Shown piece after piece: positions 15,782 to 25,104 of a DNA stretch of 34,018 nucleotides (positions within the stretch are counted from its first letter, which is position 1; each line of letters starts with the position of its first letter). The translations under genes were made by a program, and so were the position numbers. The stretch lies in the NCBI GenBank assembly GCA_947372865.1, contig CANBVJ010000037.1, positions 1-34,018 on the forward strand. The letters are read 5' to 3'. Source of the stretch: Comamonadaceae bacterium (GTDB taxonomy: Bacteria; Pseudomonadota; Gammaproteobacteria; Burkholderiales; Burkholderiaceae_C). The notes under the pieces were generated by a model that was not told the origin of the DNA, did not search any database, and was given only the letters and a program-made list of their open reading frames with translations.

Positions 15782-16732
15782 ATGAAAAGCCCAAAAAAAG
15801 ACCTTCCCTCCCCCGCCGTCATCGAAGTGCTCGAAGAGTTTGACGAAGACGAGCTTGACGGACCGATTGCCAGCGTCATGGTATTCAACGCCAATGACGC
15901 CAGCGGCGCCGGTGGCCTGGCGGCGGACTGCGTGGCCCTGGCGTCGGTAGGCGTGCATTCCATGCCGGTGGTCACAGGCGCCTATGTGCGCGACACCAGC
16001 GAGATCGTGGACCACTTTGCCTTTGACGACGAGGCGGTCACCAGCCAGGCTAGCACGATTCTGGAAGACGTGCCGCCCGACGTGTTCAAGATCGGCTTTG
16101 TGGGCAACCCGCACAACCTCAGCGCCATTGCCTCGCTGCTGTCGGACTGGGCCGATGTGCCAGTGGTGACTTACATGCCCGACCTGGCCTGGTGGCAAGA
16201 CGACCAGATTGACCAGTACCTGGACGCCTGTGCCGAACTAATGCTGCCCCAGACCACGGTGCTGGTGGGCAACCACAGCACGCTGTCGCGCTGGCTGTTG
16301 CCCGACTGGGCTGCCGCACAGGCGCCCAGCGCACTGGACATTGCTGCGGCCGCCCAAGAATACGGCGTGCCCTACACGCTGGTGACCGGCATCAGCCTGC
16401 CCGAGCAATTCATTGACAACGTGCTGTGCTCAGGCACCGCCGTGCTGTGCAGCGAAAAGTTTGAGCGCCTGGAGGCCACCTTTGTGGGCGCGGGCGACAC
16501 CTTGTCGTCCACGCTGGCGGCGCTGATTGCGGCGGGCACCGAACTGACCGAGGCCGTAACCGAAGCCCTGAGCTACCTCGACCGCAGCCTGGAAGGCGGC
16601 TTTCGCCCCGGCATGGGCCATGTGCAGCCCGACCGCCTGTTTTGGGCCCACCCCGAAGGCGACGACGCAGACTTTGACGAATCCGATGAACCCTTTCCTT
16701 TTGAATTAAGCCCCAATGAAACCCGCCACTGA
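15782..16732 (+). CDS. thiD: ThiD-like hydroxymethylpyrimidine/phosphomethylpyrimidine kinase-family protein
   Basis: This is a ribokinase-fold kinase of 316 residues related to ThiD, which phosphorylates HMP and HMP-P in thiamine synthesis. The N-terminal substrate loop reads [19 protein letters not shown], where canonical ThiD has AGSDSSGGAGIQAD. The anion-hole motif reads [15 protein letters not shown], with Asp where ThiD usually has Cys (GTGCTLSAA). The DPVMV-type strand is also not conserved. An acidic N-terminal stretch ([12 protein letters not shown]) and an acidic C-terminal tail flank the domain. The start ATG at 15782 follows from the divergent rubredoxin arrangement; a start ten codons earlier is possible. 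The stop overlaps hemL by 17 bases. The substrate is therefore uncertain, and the label rests on fold and neighbours. Confidence 0.8.
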   Translation: MKSPKKDLPSPAVIEVLEEFDEDELDGPIASVMVFNANDASGAGGLAADCVALASVGVHSMPVVTGAYVRDTSEIVDHFAFDDEAVTSQASTILEDVPPDVFKIGFVGNPHNLSAIASLLSDWADVPVVTYMPDLAWWQDDQIDQYLDACAELMLPQTTVLVGNHSTLSRWLLPDWAAAQAPSALDIAAAAQEYGVPYTLVTGISLPEQFIDNVLCSGTAVLCSEKFERLEATFVGAGDTLSSTLAALIAAGTELTEAVTEALSYLDRSLEGGFRPGMGHVQPDRLFWAHPEGDDADFDESDEPFPFELSPNETRH

Positions 16733-18020
16733 CCGCAATATCGAACTCTTTTCCCGTGCCAGCGCGGTCATCCCCGGCGGCGTCAATTCGCCGGTGCGCG
16801 CTTTCAAGGCCGTGGGCGGCACGCCGCGCTTTATCAGCCGCGCCCAGGGCGCCTATATGTGGGACGCCAACGGCCAGCGCTATACCGACTACATCGGTTC
16901 CTGGGGTCCGATGATTTTGGGCCACGGCCACCCAGCGGTGGTGGACGCAGTGCAAAAAGCGCTGTCCGAGGGCTTTTCTTTTGGCGCGCCCACCGAACGC
17001 GAGGTGGAACTGGCCGAAGAAATTTTGAAACACATGCCCAGCATGGACATGGTGCGCCTGGTCAGCTCGGGCACCGAAGCCGCCATGAGCGCCATCCGTT
17101 TGGCGCGTGGCGCCACCGGGCGCAGCAAGTTCATCAAGTTTGAGGGCTGCTACCACGGCCACGCGGACGCGCTCTTGGTCAAGGCCGGCTCGGGCCTGGC
17201 CACTTTTGGCAACCCCACCAGCTCGGGCGTGCCGCCCGAGGTGGTGCAGCACACGCTGGTGCTCGAATTCAACAACCTGGCGCAGCTCGAGGAAGCGTTT
17301 GCGCTGCACGGCAAGGAACTGGCATGCGTAATGATTGAGCCGATTGCCGGCAATATGAACTTTGTGCGCACTGCCACGCCCTTCATGCGCCGCGCGCGCG
17401 AGCTGTGCACCGAATACGGCGCGCTCTTGGTCTTGGACGAGGTGATGACCGGCTTTCGCGTGGCCCTGGGCGGCGCGCAAAGCGTGTACGCCAAAGCGAT
17501 TCCCGGCTTTGCGCCCGACATTACGGTCATGGGCAAGGTCATTGGCGGGGGCATGCCGCTGGCCGCTTTTGGCGCCAAACGCGCCATCATGGAACACATG
17601 GCGCCCCTGGGCACGGTTTACCAGGCCGGCACCTTGTCAGGCAACCCGATTGCCACCGCCTGCGGCCTGGCCACGCTGCGCGAGATCAGCAAGCCCGGTT
17701 TTTACGAGGCGCTGGCGGGCCAAACCCAAAAGCTGGTCGCCGGCCTGACGGGTGCGGCCAAAGCCGCTGGCGTGCCGTTTTGTGGCGACAGCGAAGGCGG
17801 CATGTTTGGCTTCTTCTTGTTCCCCGAGCTGCCGCAAAACTACAGCAAGGTGATGACCACCGACGCCAAACGCTTTAACGCGCTGTTCCACGGCATGCTG
17901 GACCGGGGTGTGTACTTTGCGCCTGCGCTCTATGAGGCCGGCTTTGTGAGCGCCGCGCACACCGATGCCGACATTGCGCAGACGGTGGCAGCGGCGGCGG
18001 AGATCTTCGCTGCGCTTTAG
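16716..18020 (+). CDS. hemL: Glutamate-1-semialdehyde 2,1-aminomutase
   Basis: This PLP enzyme converts glutamate-1-semialdehyde to 5-aminolevulinate, the first tetrapyrrole precursor in the C5 pathway. It is a class III aminotransferase fold of 434 residues, the family's normal size. PLP-related motifs are [16 protein letters not shown] (about 118-132), CYHGHAD (about 145-151), [11 protein letters not shown] (about 238-248) and the Schiff-base lysine in [12 protein letters not shown] (Lys274). The ATG lies inside the last codons of the thiD-like gene, so the two are translationally coupled. The 3' end overlaps the convergent aldo/keto reductase gene by four bases, leaving no room for a separate terminator. 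Confidence 0.97.
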   Translation: MKPATDRNIELFSRASAVIPGGVNSPVRAFKAVGGTPRFISRAQGAYMWDANGQRYTDYIGSWGPMILGHGHPAVVDAVQKALSEGFSFGAPTEREVELAEEILKHMPSMDMVRLVSSGTEAAMSAIRLARGATGRSKFIKFEGCYHGHADALLVKAGSGLATFGNPTSSGVPPEVVQHTLVLEFNNLAQLEEAFALHGKELACVMIEPIAGNMNFVRTATPFMRRARELCTEYGALLVLDEVMTGFRVALGGAQSVYAKAIPGFAPDITVMGKVIGGGMPLAAFGAKRAIMEHMAPLGTVYQAGTLSGNPIATACGLATLREISKPGFYEALAGQTQKLVAGLTGAAKAAGVPFCGDSEGGMFGFFLFPELPQNYSKVMTTDAKRFNALFHGMLDRGVYFAPALYEAGFVSAAHTDADIAQTVAAAAEIFAAL

Positions 18021-19081
18021 AGCGCCGGGTCGCGCATTTCCCAGCGGATGGCGTCAATCGCCTTGAGCAGCTCAGGCGCCAGCACGGTGCCGTAGGCGTC
18101 AATGTCTTCGTCCAACTGCGCTTGCGTGGTCACACCAATGATGGTGCTGGCTACCTGCCACTTGGTGTAGCAATAGGCCAGCGCCATGCGGGTGGGTGTG
18201 AGGCCATTGGCAAGTGCCAGCGCGTTGTAGCGGCGCGCCGCAGCCAGCGCCTCGGGGCGGCCCCAGCGCTGCTTGCGGGTGGATTCAAACATCGTGATGC
18301 GCGCATTGGCCGGTGCGTCTGGCCCGGTGGTGCCCGAGGCGTCGTACTTGCCGGTGAGCAGCCCATAGGCCAGCGGCGAATAGGCCAACAGCGAGACGTT
18401 CAGGCGGTGCATGGCTTCGTCCAGGCCGTTTTCATGGGTGCGGTTGAGCAGGCTGTAGGCGTTTTGCACCGTGGCCACGCGCGGCAGGCCGTGTTGTTCG
18501 GCCAGGCGCACAAACTCGCACACGCCATAGGCCGACTCGTTGGACAAGCCCACGGCGCGCACCTTGCCCGCCTTGACCAGTTGCCCCAGCGCTTCGAGCT
18601 GGGTGTGCATGGACGTGACCGCGCGGTCTTGACTGGGGTCAAAACTCATCATGCCAAACAGCGGCACGTTGCGCGTGGGCCAGTGCAATTGGTAGAGGTC
18701 AATCACGTCGGTTTTGAGGCGCTGCAGGCTGCCGTCGCAGGCGGCCACGATGTCGGCGGCTGTCACGTCCATGGCGCCGCCGCGCACCCAGGGCATGCCG
18801 CGTGAGGGACCCGCCACTTTGGTGGCAATCGTGAGCTTTTGGCGCAACTGCGGGTTTTTGGCAATCCAGTGGCCGATATAGGTCTCGGTCACCTGAAAGG
18901 TTTCGGCGCGCGGGGGCACGGCGTACATCTCGGCTGTGTCCCAAAAGGTGACGCCGCGCTCCACCGCGTGGCTCAGGATCGCGTGGCTGGTGGGCTCGTC
19001 CACCTGTTCGCCAAAGGTCATGGTGCCCAGGCAAATGGGGGTGACGTGCAGGTCGCTGGTGCCGAGTTGGATGGTTTTCAT
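18017..19081 (-). CDS. Aldo/keto reductase (Tas-like)
   Basis: This is an NADPH-dependent (alpha/beta)8-barrel oxidoreductase, 354 residues. The catalytic tetrad is visible: Asp48 (WDTAEMY), Tyr53, Lys88 (ATKVAG) and His133 (YQLHWPTRN). The insertion after the tyrosine ([13 protein letters not shown]) and the [10 protein letters not shown]-terminus match the E. coli Tas subgroup rather than the shorter AKRs. The physiological substrate is unknown. It lies 48 bases downstream of the acyl-CoA synthetase on the same strand, so it may be the second gene of that transcript. Its 3' end overlaps hemL. Confidence 0.93.
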   Translation of the reverse strand: MKTIQLGTSDLHVTPICLGTMTFGEQVDEPTSHAILSHAVERGVTFWDTAEMYAVPPRAETFQVTETYIGHWIAKNPQLRQKLTIATKVAGPSRGMPWVRGGAMDVTAADIVAACDGSLQRLKTDVIDLYQLHWPTRNVPLFGMMSFDPSQDRAVTSMHTQLEALGQLVKAGKVRAVGLSNESAYGVCEFVRLAEQHGLPRVATVQNAYSLLNRTHENGLDEAMHRLNVSLLAYSPLAYGLLTGKYDASGTTGPDAPANARITMFESTRKQRWGRPEALAAARRYNALALANGLTPTRMALAYCYTKWQVASTIIGVTTQAQLDEDIDAYGTVLAPELLKAIDAIRWEMRDPAL

Positions 19082-19129
19082 GGTGGGTTGGGGCTAGAAA
19101 ATTAGGTCAAAACCGAGTGTATCGGGGCT

Positions 19130-21049
19130 TTAACGCGGGGCAGTCGCACGTTGGACTTGGGCTGCGCGCGCCTCTTCTTGCAGGCGCAGCACGCGCCGCT
19201 GCACTTTGCCCGTAGTCGTCATGGGCAAGGCGTCTACAAATTCAATTTCTTTGGGGTATTCATAGGGCGCGAGCAGGCCTTTGACATGGCTTTGCAGTTG
19301 CACGGTCAGGCGAGCCTGAAATGCAGCCGTGCCCCGCTTGCCCGCCGCCTGCTGCGCGTCCAGTGCGTCGGGCGAGAGAACCACATAGGCCTTGACCAGC
19401 GCGCCCCGGTCCGGGTCGGGCTTGGGCACCACGGCAGCATTGGCCACGCTCGGGTGTTTGACCAGGCAGTTCTCGATCTCGCCCGGGCCAATGCGGTAGC
19501 CCGCAGACTTGAACACGTCGTCGCTGCGGCCTTGGTACCAAAGGTAGCCATCCGCATCACGCACCGCCAGGTCGCCGGTGCGGCACCAGTCGCCGGTGAA
19601 CTTTGCGTCAGTGGCGGCCTGGTTCTTCCAGTAACCCAGAAAAAAGATGGGATCGGGCTGGCCGTGCACGTCAAGTCGGTGCAAGGCCACGTCGCCGGGC
19701 TCGCCTGCCGGGCATTCCTGGCCAGCGTCGTCAATCACCGCCACCCGGTGGCCGGGGTAGCCCATGCCCATGCTGCCGGGTTTGGGCGGCCAAAACACGC
19801 TGCAGTTGCCCACGATGTAGTTGACCTCGGTCTGGCCGAACATCTCGTTGACGGTGATACCGAGCTGCCTTTGGCAGTAGCCAAACACCGCGTCGCCCAC
19901 CGCCTCGCCCGCGCTCATGATGGCTTGCAACTGCAAACCGCAGTGCTGGCGCACCGTGCGCCGGGCGGCGCCGGGAAAGGCTTTCATCATGGCCTTGAGC
20001 GCCGTGGGAAACAAAAAAGTGTGGGTCACACCGCAGTCGCCCAGCAGCGCAAAAGCGGCTTCGGGGCTGAAACGACCGCCAAAAGCGACGATCTCGCGGC
20101 CAAAGTAGAGCGTGGGCAAGAGCGCGTCCATCAGCCCGCCAGTCCAGGCCCAGTCCGCGGGGCTCCAGAACACGGCGTTGGAGCCCGTGGGCAAATCTGC
20201 GGACTTTGCCGGTTGGGCGGCCGGGTCAAAGCCAAACCAGTTTTGGCTGCAGACAAAACCGGTCAGGTTGCCGATCAGCGCGCGGTGCGGAATCAGCGCG
20301 CCCTTGGGGTTGCCGGTGGTGCCGCTGGTGTAAATCAGCACCGCTGGGTCGTGGGCCAGTGTGTTGACCGCTTTGAAGCGCTGCGGCGCGCGGGCCAGCG
20401 ACTGTTGGTAGTCCAGCTCGGCAAAACCTGCCATTGGCGCCTGAATCGGGTTGGCAGCGTCCGTCACACCGGCCACCACCACGCTGCGCAACAAGGGGCA
20501 TTGGTCGGCCGTTGCGCGCAGGCCGTCCAGGGCGCTGGCGTGGCAAATTGCCACTTGCGCGTCGCTGTCTTGCAGGCGAAAGGCCAGGGCCTCAGGCCCA
20601 AACAACATAGACAGAGGCACTGCCACCGCGCCCATTTGCAGCACGGCAATATAGGCCACCGCTGTCTCAAAACACTGCGGCATGACGATGGCTACCCGGT
20701 CGCCCCGGCGCACGCCCTGCCCGGCCAGCACCTGGCTCAGACGCTGGGCTTGGGCCTGCAATTCGGCGTAGCTGTGGCGAATCTCGCTGCCTTTTGCACC
20801 GCTCTCACCCGCCGTGTAGACCCGCACAGCCACGCGCTGCGCGGCATCAGGCGCCGCCGCCCAGCGCGCACAACACCAGTGGGCCATATTGAAATACCGG
20901 GGCACCTGCCAGCCAAACTGCTGGTGCAGGCGGCTGTAGCCGGGAGGCAAATGGGTGGTCGCCGGAGCGGCTGGGGGGACGGCAGCGGGCGCGGCGATGT
21001 CTCGGTTCGGACTTTGGCGCGCCAAGGCGGGGGTGCGGGTCTTTATCAT
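19130..21049 (-). CDS. AMP-forming acyl-CoA synthetase (acetyl/medium-chain type)
   Basis: This is an ANL-superfamily adenylating enzyme of 639 residues that activates a carboxylic acid to acyl-AMP and then to acyl-CoA. Motifs include the phosphate loop YTSGTTGNPKG (240-250), EMFGQTE (A5 region), GDWCRTGDLAVRDADGYLW (A7 and A8), the hinge GRSDDVFKSAGYRIGP, and TTTGKVQRR with the catalytic lysine near the end. Overall it resembles acetyl/propionyl or ACSM-type synthetases; the acid is not determinable by eye. A 30-residue Ala/Pro-rich N-terminal tail precedes the LPPGYSRLHQQFGWQVP family start. The ATG at 21047-21049 is only seven bases from the divergent hydrolase ATG and has no clear ribosome site, so the start is tentative. 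Confidence 0.92.
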   Translation of the reverse strand: MIKTRTPALARQSPNRDIAAPAAVPPAAPATTHLPPGYSRLHQQFGWQVPRYFNMAHWCCARWAAAPDAAQRVAVRVYTAGESGAKGSEIRHSYAELQAQAQRLSQVLAGQGVRRGDRVAIVMPQCFETAVAYIAVLQMGAVAVPLSMLFGPEALAFRLQDSDAQVAICHASALDGLRATADQCPLLRSVVVAGVTDAANPIQAPMAGFAELDYQQSLARAPQRFKAVNTLAHDPAVLIYTSGTTGNPKGALIPHRALIGNLTGFVCSQNWFGFDPAAQPAKSADLPTGSNAVFWSPADWAWTGGLMDALLPTLYFGREIVAFGGRFSPEAAFALLGDCGVTHTFLFPTALKAMMKAFPGAARRTVRQHCGLQLQAIMSAGEAVGDAVFGYCQRQLGITVNEMFGQTEVNYIVGNCSVFWPPKPGSMGMGYPGHRVAVIDDAGQECPAGEPGDVALHRLDVHGQPDPIFFLGYWKNQAATDAKFTGDWCRTGDLAVRDADGYLWYQGRSDDVFKSAGYRIGPGEIENCLVKHPSVANAAVVPKPDPDRGALVKAYVVLSPDALDAQQAAGKRGTAAFQARLTVQLQSHVKGLLAPYEYPKEIEFVDALPMTTTGKVQRRVLRLQEEARAAQVQRATAPR

Positions 21050-21056
21050 TAGCGCA

Positions 21057-21959
21057 ATGTACCAAGTCCAACGCCCTCCCCGCAGTGAATTCGTTCCTAT
21101 CCGCAATCTGAGCTACCACGTGCAGACCTGGGGCGCACCGTCGCCCGGCAAAACGCCGCTGGTGTTGGTGCACGGTTGGATGGACGTGGCCGCGTCCTAC
21201 CAGTTTGTGGTGGACGCCCTGAGCCACGACCATTACGTCATCGCACCCGACTGGCGCGGCTACGGCCAAACCCCGTCTGGCGGGGTGGACAACTTTTGGT
21301 TTCCCGACTACATGGCGGACCTGGACTTTTTGCTGGACCACTACGCGCCAGACCAGCAGGTCAACCTGGTGGGCCACAGCATGGGTGGCAATGTGGTGAT
21401 GCATTACGCCGGTGTGCGGCCCGAGCGCATTCGCCGCCTGGTCAACCTGGAAGGCTTTGGCATGCCCGCCACCGAGCCGGAGCAAGCGCCCGCACGCTAC
21501 GCCAAGTGGATGGACGAGCTGAAAAAGTTGCACCGGGGCGAAATGGACCTGCGCCCCTATGACGCGTCCAGCGGCGTAGCCCGGCGCCTGATGAAAACCA
21601 ACCCGCGCCTGAGCGCCGACAAGGCCAATTGGCTGGCCCGCCACTGGGCTGCCGAAAACGAACAAGGCCAGTGGAGCATTCTGGGCGCGCCGGGACACAA
21701 AATTGTCAACGCCAATTTGTACCGCGTGGAAGAAGTGCAGGCCTTGTACCGGCGCCTGAACATGCCGGTGCTGGCGGTAGAGGCGTCGGACAACAGCCTC
21801 AACGGCTGGTGGAAAGGTGCTTTTACGCTAGAGGAATACCACGAGCGCATCCAGGCCGTGCCCCACGTGGAAATCGCCCGGATTGAGGACGCCGGCCACA
21901 TGATGCACCACGACCAACCCGAGGTGCTGGCGGCGCTGATTGAGCGCTTTATCGCCTAA
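21057..21959 (+). CDS. Alpha/beta-hydrolase fold protein
   Basis: This is a 300-residue hydrolase. The oxyanion-hole segment VLVHGWMD (about 36-43), the nucleophile elbow GHSMGG with Ser108, and the catalytic His281 in DAGHMMHHDQP are all present. The acid residue probably lies near VEASDNS. The substrate is unknown; the sequence pattern fits esterases or epoxide/haloalkane-type hydrolases broadly. I chose the ATG at 21057 because the conserved sequence begins soon after it; upstream codons overlap the divergent synthetase gene. No Shine-Dalgarno sequence precedes it. The 3' end overlaps the convergent metallo-hydrolase gene by four bases. Confidence 0.9.
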   Translation: MYQVQRPPRSEFVPIRNLSYHVQTWGAPSPGKTPLVLVHGWMDVAASYQFVVDALSHDHYVIAPDWRGYGQTPSGGVDNFWFPDYMADLDFLLDHYAPDQQVNLVGHSMGGNVVMHYAGVRPERIRRLVNLEGFGMPATEPEQAPARYAKWMDELKKLHRGEMDLRPYDASSGVARRLMKTNPRLSADKANWLARHWAAENEQGQWSILGAPGHKIVNANLYRVEEVQALYRRLNMPVLAVEASDNSLNGWWKGAFTLEEYHERIQAVPHVEIARIEDAGHMMHHDQPEVLAALIERFIA

Positions 21960-22831
21960 AGCGCGTCCACCGGAATCTTGAGATAAGCCACGCCGTTGGC
22001 CTCTTTGGGCGGCATGTCACCTGCGCGAATATTGACCTGCACTGCGGGCAAGATCAGCATGGGCATCTCCAGCGTGGCGTCGCGCTGGGTTCGCATGGCC
22101 ACAAATTCGGCCTCGGTCATGCCGTCGTGAACGTGGATGTTTTTGGCGCGCTGTTTGGCCACGGTGGTCTCGAACGCCACTGCGCGTCCATTGGGCGGGT
22201 AGTCGTGGCACATAAACAGGCGAGTCTGGGGTGGCAAGTCCAAAATCTTGCGGGTGGACGTATACAGCGCTCTTGCGTCACCCCCCGGAAAATCACAGCG
22301 TGCGGTGCCCACGTCGGGCATGAACAGCGTGTCGCCCACAAACACCGCGTCGCCAAACTGGTAGGCCACGCAGGCCGGGGTGTGGCCGGGCACAAACAGG
22401 GTGCGCCCCACCAAGCCGCCCACCGGCACAGGCTCGTCGGCATGCAACAAGTGATCAAACTGCGAGCCATCGGTCTTAAAGCCAGGCCCCAAGTTAAAGA
22501 TGCTCTGAAACACCTTTTGCACCACGGTGATATACGCGCCAATGGCGGTTTTTCCACCGAGTTGCGCTTTCAGATAGGCCGCAGCGCTCAGGTGGTCGGC
22601 GTGGGCGTGGGTTTCCAAAATCCACTGCACCGTCAGGTTTTGACTGCGCACATAGTCGGACACCTTGTCCGCCGAGGTGTGGCCCGTACGGCCTGATTTG
22701 GGGTCGTAGTCCAGCACCGGGTCGACGATGGCGCAGGCCGAGCCCGCGCCTTGGTGCACCACGTAGGTGACGGTCCCGGTGGAGGGATCAAAAATGCCGT
22801 GTACTTGGACAGGTCCGGGCGTAGGAGTCAT
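21956..22831 (-). CDS. MBL-fold metallo-hydrolase, ETHE1/Blh-like persulfide dioxygenase candidate
   Basis: This is a metallo-beta-lactamase-fold protein of 291 residues. The metal motif THAHADH (His75, His77, Asp79, His80), the FVPGHTPACVAY strand with a further His, GDTLFMPDVGTARCDFPGG and MCHDYPPNGR match the ETHE1/Blh group, which oxidises glutathione persulfide to sulfite. It neighbours two YeeE/YedE-type membrane proteins, transcribed divergently. In the bigR operons of Xylella and Agrobacterium a Blh protein and similar membrane proteins also cluster, so a role in hydrogen-sulfide or persulfide handling is the best inference. The ATG at 22829-22831 fits the family start; the frame stays open further upstream but with no conserved sequence. 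No BigR-type regulator gene is seen nearby. Confidence 0.88.
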   Translation of the reverse strand: MTPTPGPVQVHGIFDPSTGTVTYVVHQGAGSACAIVDPVLDYDPKSGRTGHTSADKVSDYVRSQNLTVQWILETHAHADHLSAAAYLKAQLGGKTAIGAYITVVQKVFQSIFNLGPGFKTDGSQFDHLLHADEPVPVGGLVGRTLFVPGHTPACVAYQFGDAVFVGDTLFMPDVGTARCDFPGGDARALYTSTRKILDLPPQTRLFMCHDYPPNGRAVAFETTVAKQRAKNIHVHDGMTEAEFVAMRTQRDATLEMPMLILPAVQVNIRAGDMPPKEANGVAYLKIPVDAL

Positions 22832-22996
22832 GGTGCTTTCGTTGCGACGTCGGTAGGGGGCCATGGAGTCGGCAACAATACGCGACGCAATCGCCTGTTT
22901 CAACGCATTATGTTGGCTCCATTGCCCGCGCCCACGGCGCTGGCAGCGATGCAGGCGCGGCACCACCCGCTTTGTGGCATTGAAGAGGAACACGCT
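22832..22996. promoter_or_regulatory. Divergent intergenic region of the sulfur gene cluster
   Basis: These 165 bases lie between the Blh-like gene and the YeeE/YedE pair and should hold both promoters. A GAGGA ribosome site (22984-22989) serves the GTG start at 22997. No convincing operator palindrome was found. Confidence 0.35.
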
Positions 22997-23449
22997 GTGA
23001 CGATTGACTGGATCCACTTCACCCCCTGGACCGCGCTGGCCGGGGGTGTACTCCTAGGGCTTGCTTCGGCGGCCTTTATTTTGCTCAATGGCCGCATTTT
23101 GGGCATCAGCGGCATCTTGGGCGGCCTGCTGGTGCCCTTCAAGGGCGATGTGGGCTGGCGCATTGCATTTTTGCTGGGCATGGCGTGCGCGCCGGCCGTG
23201 TTTGGCAAATTATTCCCCGCCGACATGCTGGTGGCGCCCCACATTGATGCCGACTATGCGGTGCTGGTAGTGGCCGGCTTGCTGGTGGGCCTGGGCACCA
23301 GTTACGCCTCGGGCTGCACCAGCGGCCACGGCGTGTGCGGCTTGTCGCGGCTGTCGCCACGCTCATTGGTGGCCACCGCCAGCTTTATGGCGGCGGGCTT
23401 TTTGGTGGTTTTTGCCGTGCGCCACCTCTTGCAAGGAGCAGCCGCATGA
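22997..23449 (+). CDS. YeeE/YedE-family membrane protein, first half (sulfur-compound transport type)
   Basis: This is a 150-residue inner-membrane protein with about four hydrophobic segments. The conserved cysteine motif reads YASGCTSGHGVCGLSRLSPRS, characteristic of the YeeE/YedE family that includes thiosulfate importers. It is half the length of the fused transporters; the next gene supplies the other half. Translation starts at GTG (22997-22999), supported by GAGGA eight to thirteen bases upstream and by the lack of conserved sequence before it. The stop overlaps the next start (ATGA). It is divergent from the Blh-like metallo-hydrolase, which suggests a persulfide or thiosulfate role; the true substrate is unknown. 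Confidence 0.88.
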   Translation: MTIDWIHFTPWTALAGGVLLGLASAAFILLNGRILGISGILGGLLVPFKGDVGWRIAFLLGMACAPAVFGKLFPADMLVAPHIDADYAVLVVAGLLVGLGTSYASGCTSGHGVCGLSRLSPRSLVATASFMAAGFLVVFAVRHLLQGAAA

Positions 23450-23892
23450 ACCGCGTCAGTGAATTTTTGGTTGGGCTGCTGTTTGGCCTGGGCCTGATGT
23501 TGTCGGGCATGACCGACCCCGGCAAGGTCCTGGGCTTTTTGGACCTGGCCGGCGCCTGGGATCCGTCGCTGGCGCTGGTGATGGGTGGCGCCATTGCGGT
23601 GGGCGTGGCGGCGTTTGCGCTGGCAAAGAAGCGCACTTTGACGTTTTTCGGCGGGGCGCTGCATTGGCCCGACGCAAGCGCGGTGGACAAACGCCTGGTG
23701 CTGGGCTCGCTGGTGTTTGGCGTGGGCTGGGGTTTGGCCGGGTTTTGCCCCGGACCGGCCGTGGTGTCGCTGGCGGCGGGGCAGCCCAAGGCCGCGGTCT
23801 TTGTAGCGGCCATGCTGGCGGGCATGGCGCTGTTTGAATGGGCCGATCGCCGCTTTCACCGCGGCGCTGCGGACGCAGGCGCTGACGGCTGA
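23446..23892 (+). CDS. YeeE/YedE-family membrane protein, second half (DUF6691-like)
   Basis: This is a 148-residue protein with about four membrane segments, beginning MNRVSEFLVGLLFGLGLMLSGMTDPGKVLGFLD, which is typical of the second half of split YeeE/YedE transporters. The second cysteine motif reads GVGWGLAGFCPGPAVVSLAAG. An AAGGAG ribosome site lies just ahead of the ATG, which overlaps the stop of the preceding half by four bases. The two halves are therefore made together and probably assemble as one transporter. It resembles the PmpA/PmpB pair of bigR operons by family and context only. Confidence 0.88.
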   Translation: MNRVSEFLVGLLFGLGLMLSGMTDPGKVLGFLDLAGAWDPSLALVMGGAIAVGVAAFALAKKRTLTFFGGALHWPDASAVDKRLVLGSLVFGVGWGLAGFCPGPAVVSLAAGQPKAAVFVAAMLAGMALFEWADRRFHRGAADAGADG

Positions 23893-23956
23893 GAAGGATG
23901 ATGGTGTGGGCGTGAGAAAATACCCGCCAATTACCCAAATACCGCAGGAATACCCC

Positions 23957-25061
23957 ATGGACGCAGAACGCACCAACCTCATTGGCACCCAACTCAACGA
24001 CCTCAGCGCACGCACCGCCGAGCTTCGGGGGTATCTTTGACTACGCTGCCAAATCGGAACGCCTGCGCACGGTTAACGCATCGCTAGAAGACCCCACCGT
24101 CTGGAACGACCCCAAGCGCGCCCAAGAGCTGGGCAAAGAGAAAAAAGCGCTTGAAGGCGTGGTGGTCACGCTGGATCAACTGGACCGCGACCTGGCCGAC
24201 AACACCGAGTTGTACGAGATGTCCAAAGAGGACGGCGACGAGGCCGGCCTGCTGACCATCGAAGCCGAAGCCGCCACCCTGGCCACCACGATTGAAGGCC
24301 TGGAATTCAGGCGCATGTTCAACAACCCGGCCGATCCGCTGAACTGCTTTTTGGACATCCAGTCGGGCGCCGGCGGCACCGAGGCCTGCGACTGGGCCAG
24401 CATGCTGCTTCGCCAGTACCTGCGATACGCCGAACGCAAGGGCTTTGCCACCACCGTGGAAGACGAAACCGCAGGCGACATTGCCGGCATCAAGGGCGCG
24501 ACGATCAAGATTGAAGGTGAATACGCTTTTGGCCTGCTGCGCACCGAGACCGGCGTGCACCGCTTGGTGCGCAAAAGTCCGTTTGACAGCTCAGGCGGAC
24601 GCCACACCAGCTTTGCCAGCGTGTTTGTCTACCCCGAGATTGACGATTCGATTGAGATTGACATCAACCCATCCGACGTGCGGGTGGACACCTTCCGTGC
24701 CAGCGGCGCGGGCGGCCAGCACATCAACAAGACCGATTCGGCCGTGCGCCTAACGCACATCCCCACCGGCATCGTGGTGCAGTGCCAGGACGGGCGCAGC
24801 CAACACGGCAACCGCGACGTGGCCTGGAAGCGCCTGCGCAGCCGCCTGTATGACTTTGAGCTGCGCAAGCAGCAAGAAGCGCAGCAAAAGCTCGAAGACA
24901 CCAAGACCGACGTGGGCTGGGGCCACCAGATTCGCTCTTATGTGCTGGACAACAGCCGCATCAAAGACCTGCGCACCAATTACGAGACATCGGCCACGCA
25001 AAAAGTGCTGGACGGTGACTTGGACCCCTTCATTCAAGCCTCGCTCAAGCAAGGCGTTTAA
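23957..25061 (+). CDS. prfB: Peptide chain release factor 2, with programmed +1 frameshift
   Basis: RF2 recognises UAA and UGA stop codons and triggers release of the finished protein. The gene is read in two frames: 27 codons from the ATG at 23957 to the in-frame TGA at 24038-24040, then a +1 shift so that GAC (24039-24041) is read, giving 367 residues in total. The full-length product carries the stop-codon recognition motif SPF (KSPFDSSG) and the catalytic GGQ ([20 protein letters not shown]). The first frame alone, or the second frame from any internal start, would lose part of the N-terminal domain. An annotation that starts at 23982 in the second frame would be wrong. pepN follows 43 bases later on the same strand. 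Confidence 0.97.
24026..24041 (+). other. RF2 programmed +1 frameshift site
   Basis: A Shine-Dalgarno-like CGGGGG (24026-24031) lies three bases before CTT-TGA-C (24035-24041). This is the classical RF2 autoregulatory arrangement: slow termination at TGA, due to low RF2, lets the ribosome slip from CTT to TTT and continue. Confidence 0.95.
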
Positions 25062-25104
25062 CACAAGAGGGCCGCCAGGGCCCCGTGACACAGGAGAGTT
25101 TTTC

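Noticed and set aside
19151..21052. 633-codon plus-strand open frame opposite the acyl-CoA synthetase
   Set aside because: Very long but entirely antisense to a gene with all ANL motifs; no domain recognised in it.
24038..24040. In-frame TGA in prfB as a sign of a pseudogene
   Set aside because: It is the standard RF2 frameshift signal, with the upstream G-rich stretch and CTTTGAC intact.
25069..25083. GGGCC-GCCAG-GGCCC hairpin after prfB as a terminator
   Set aside because: The stem is short and has no T-tract, and pepN follows at once with its own ribosome site.
24850..25104. N-terminal extension of the pepN frame
   Set aside because: It is out-of-frame prfB sequence; pepN has its own ribosome site and ATG at 25105.
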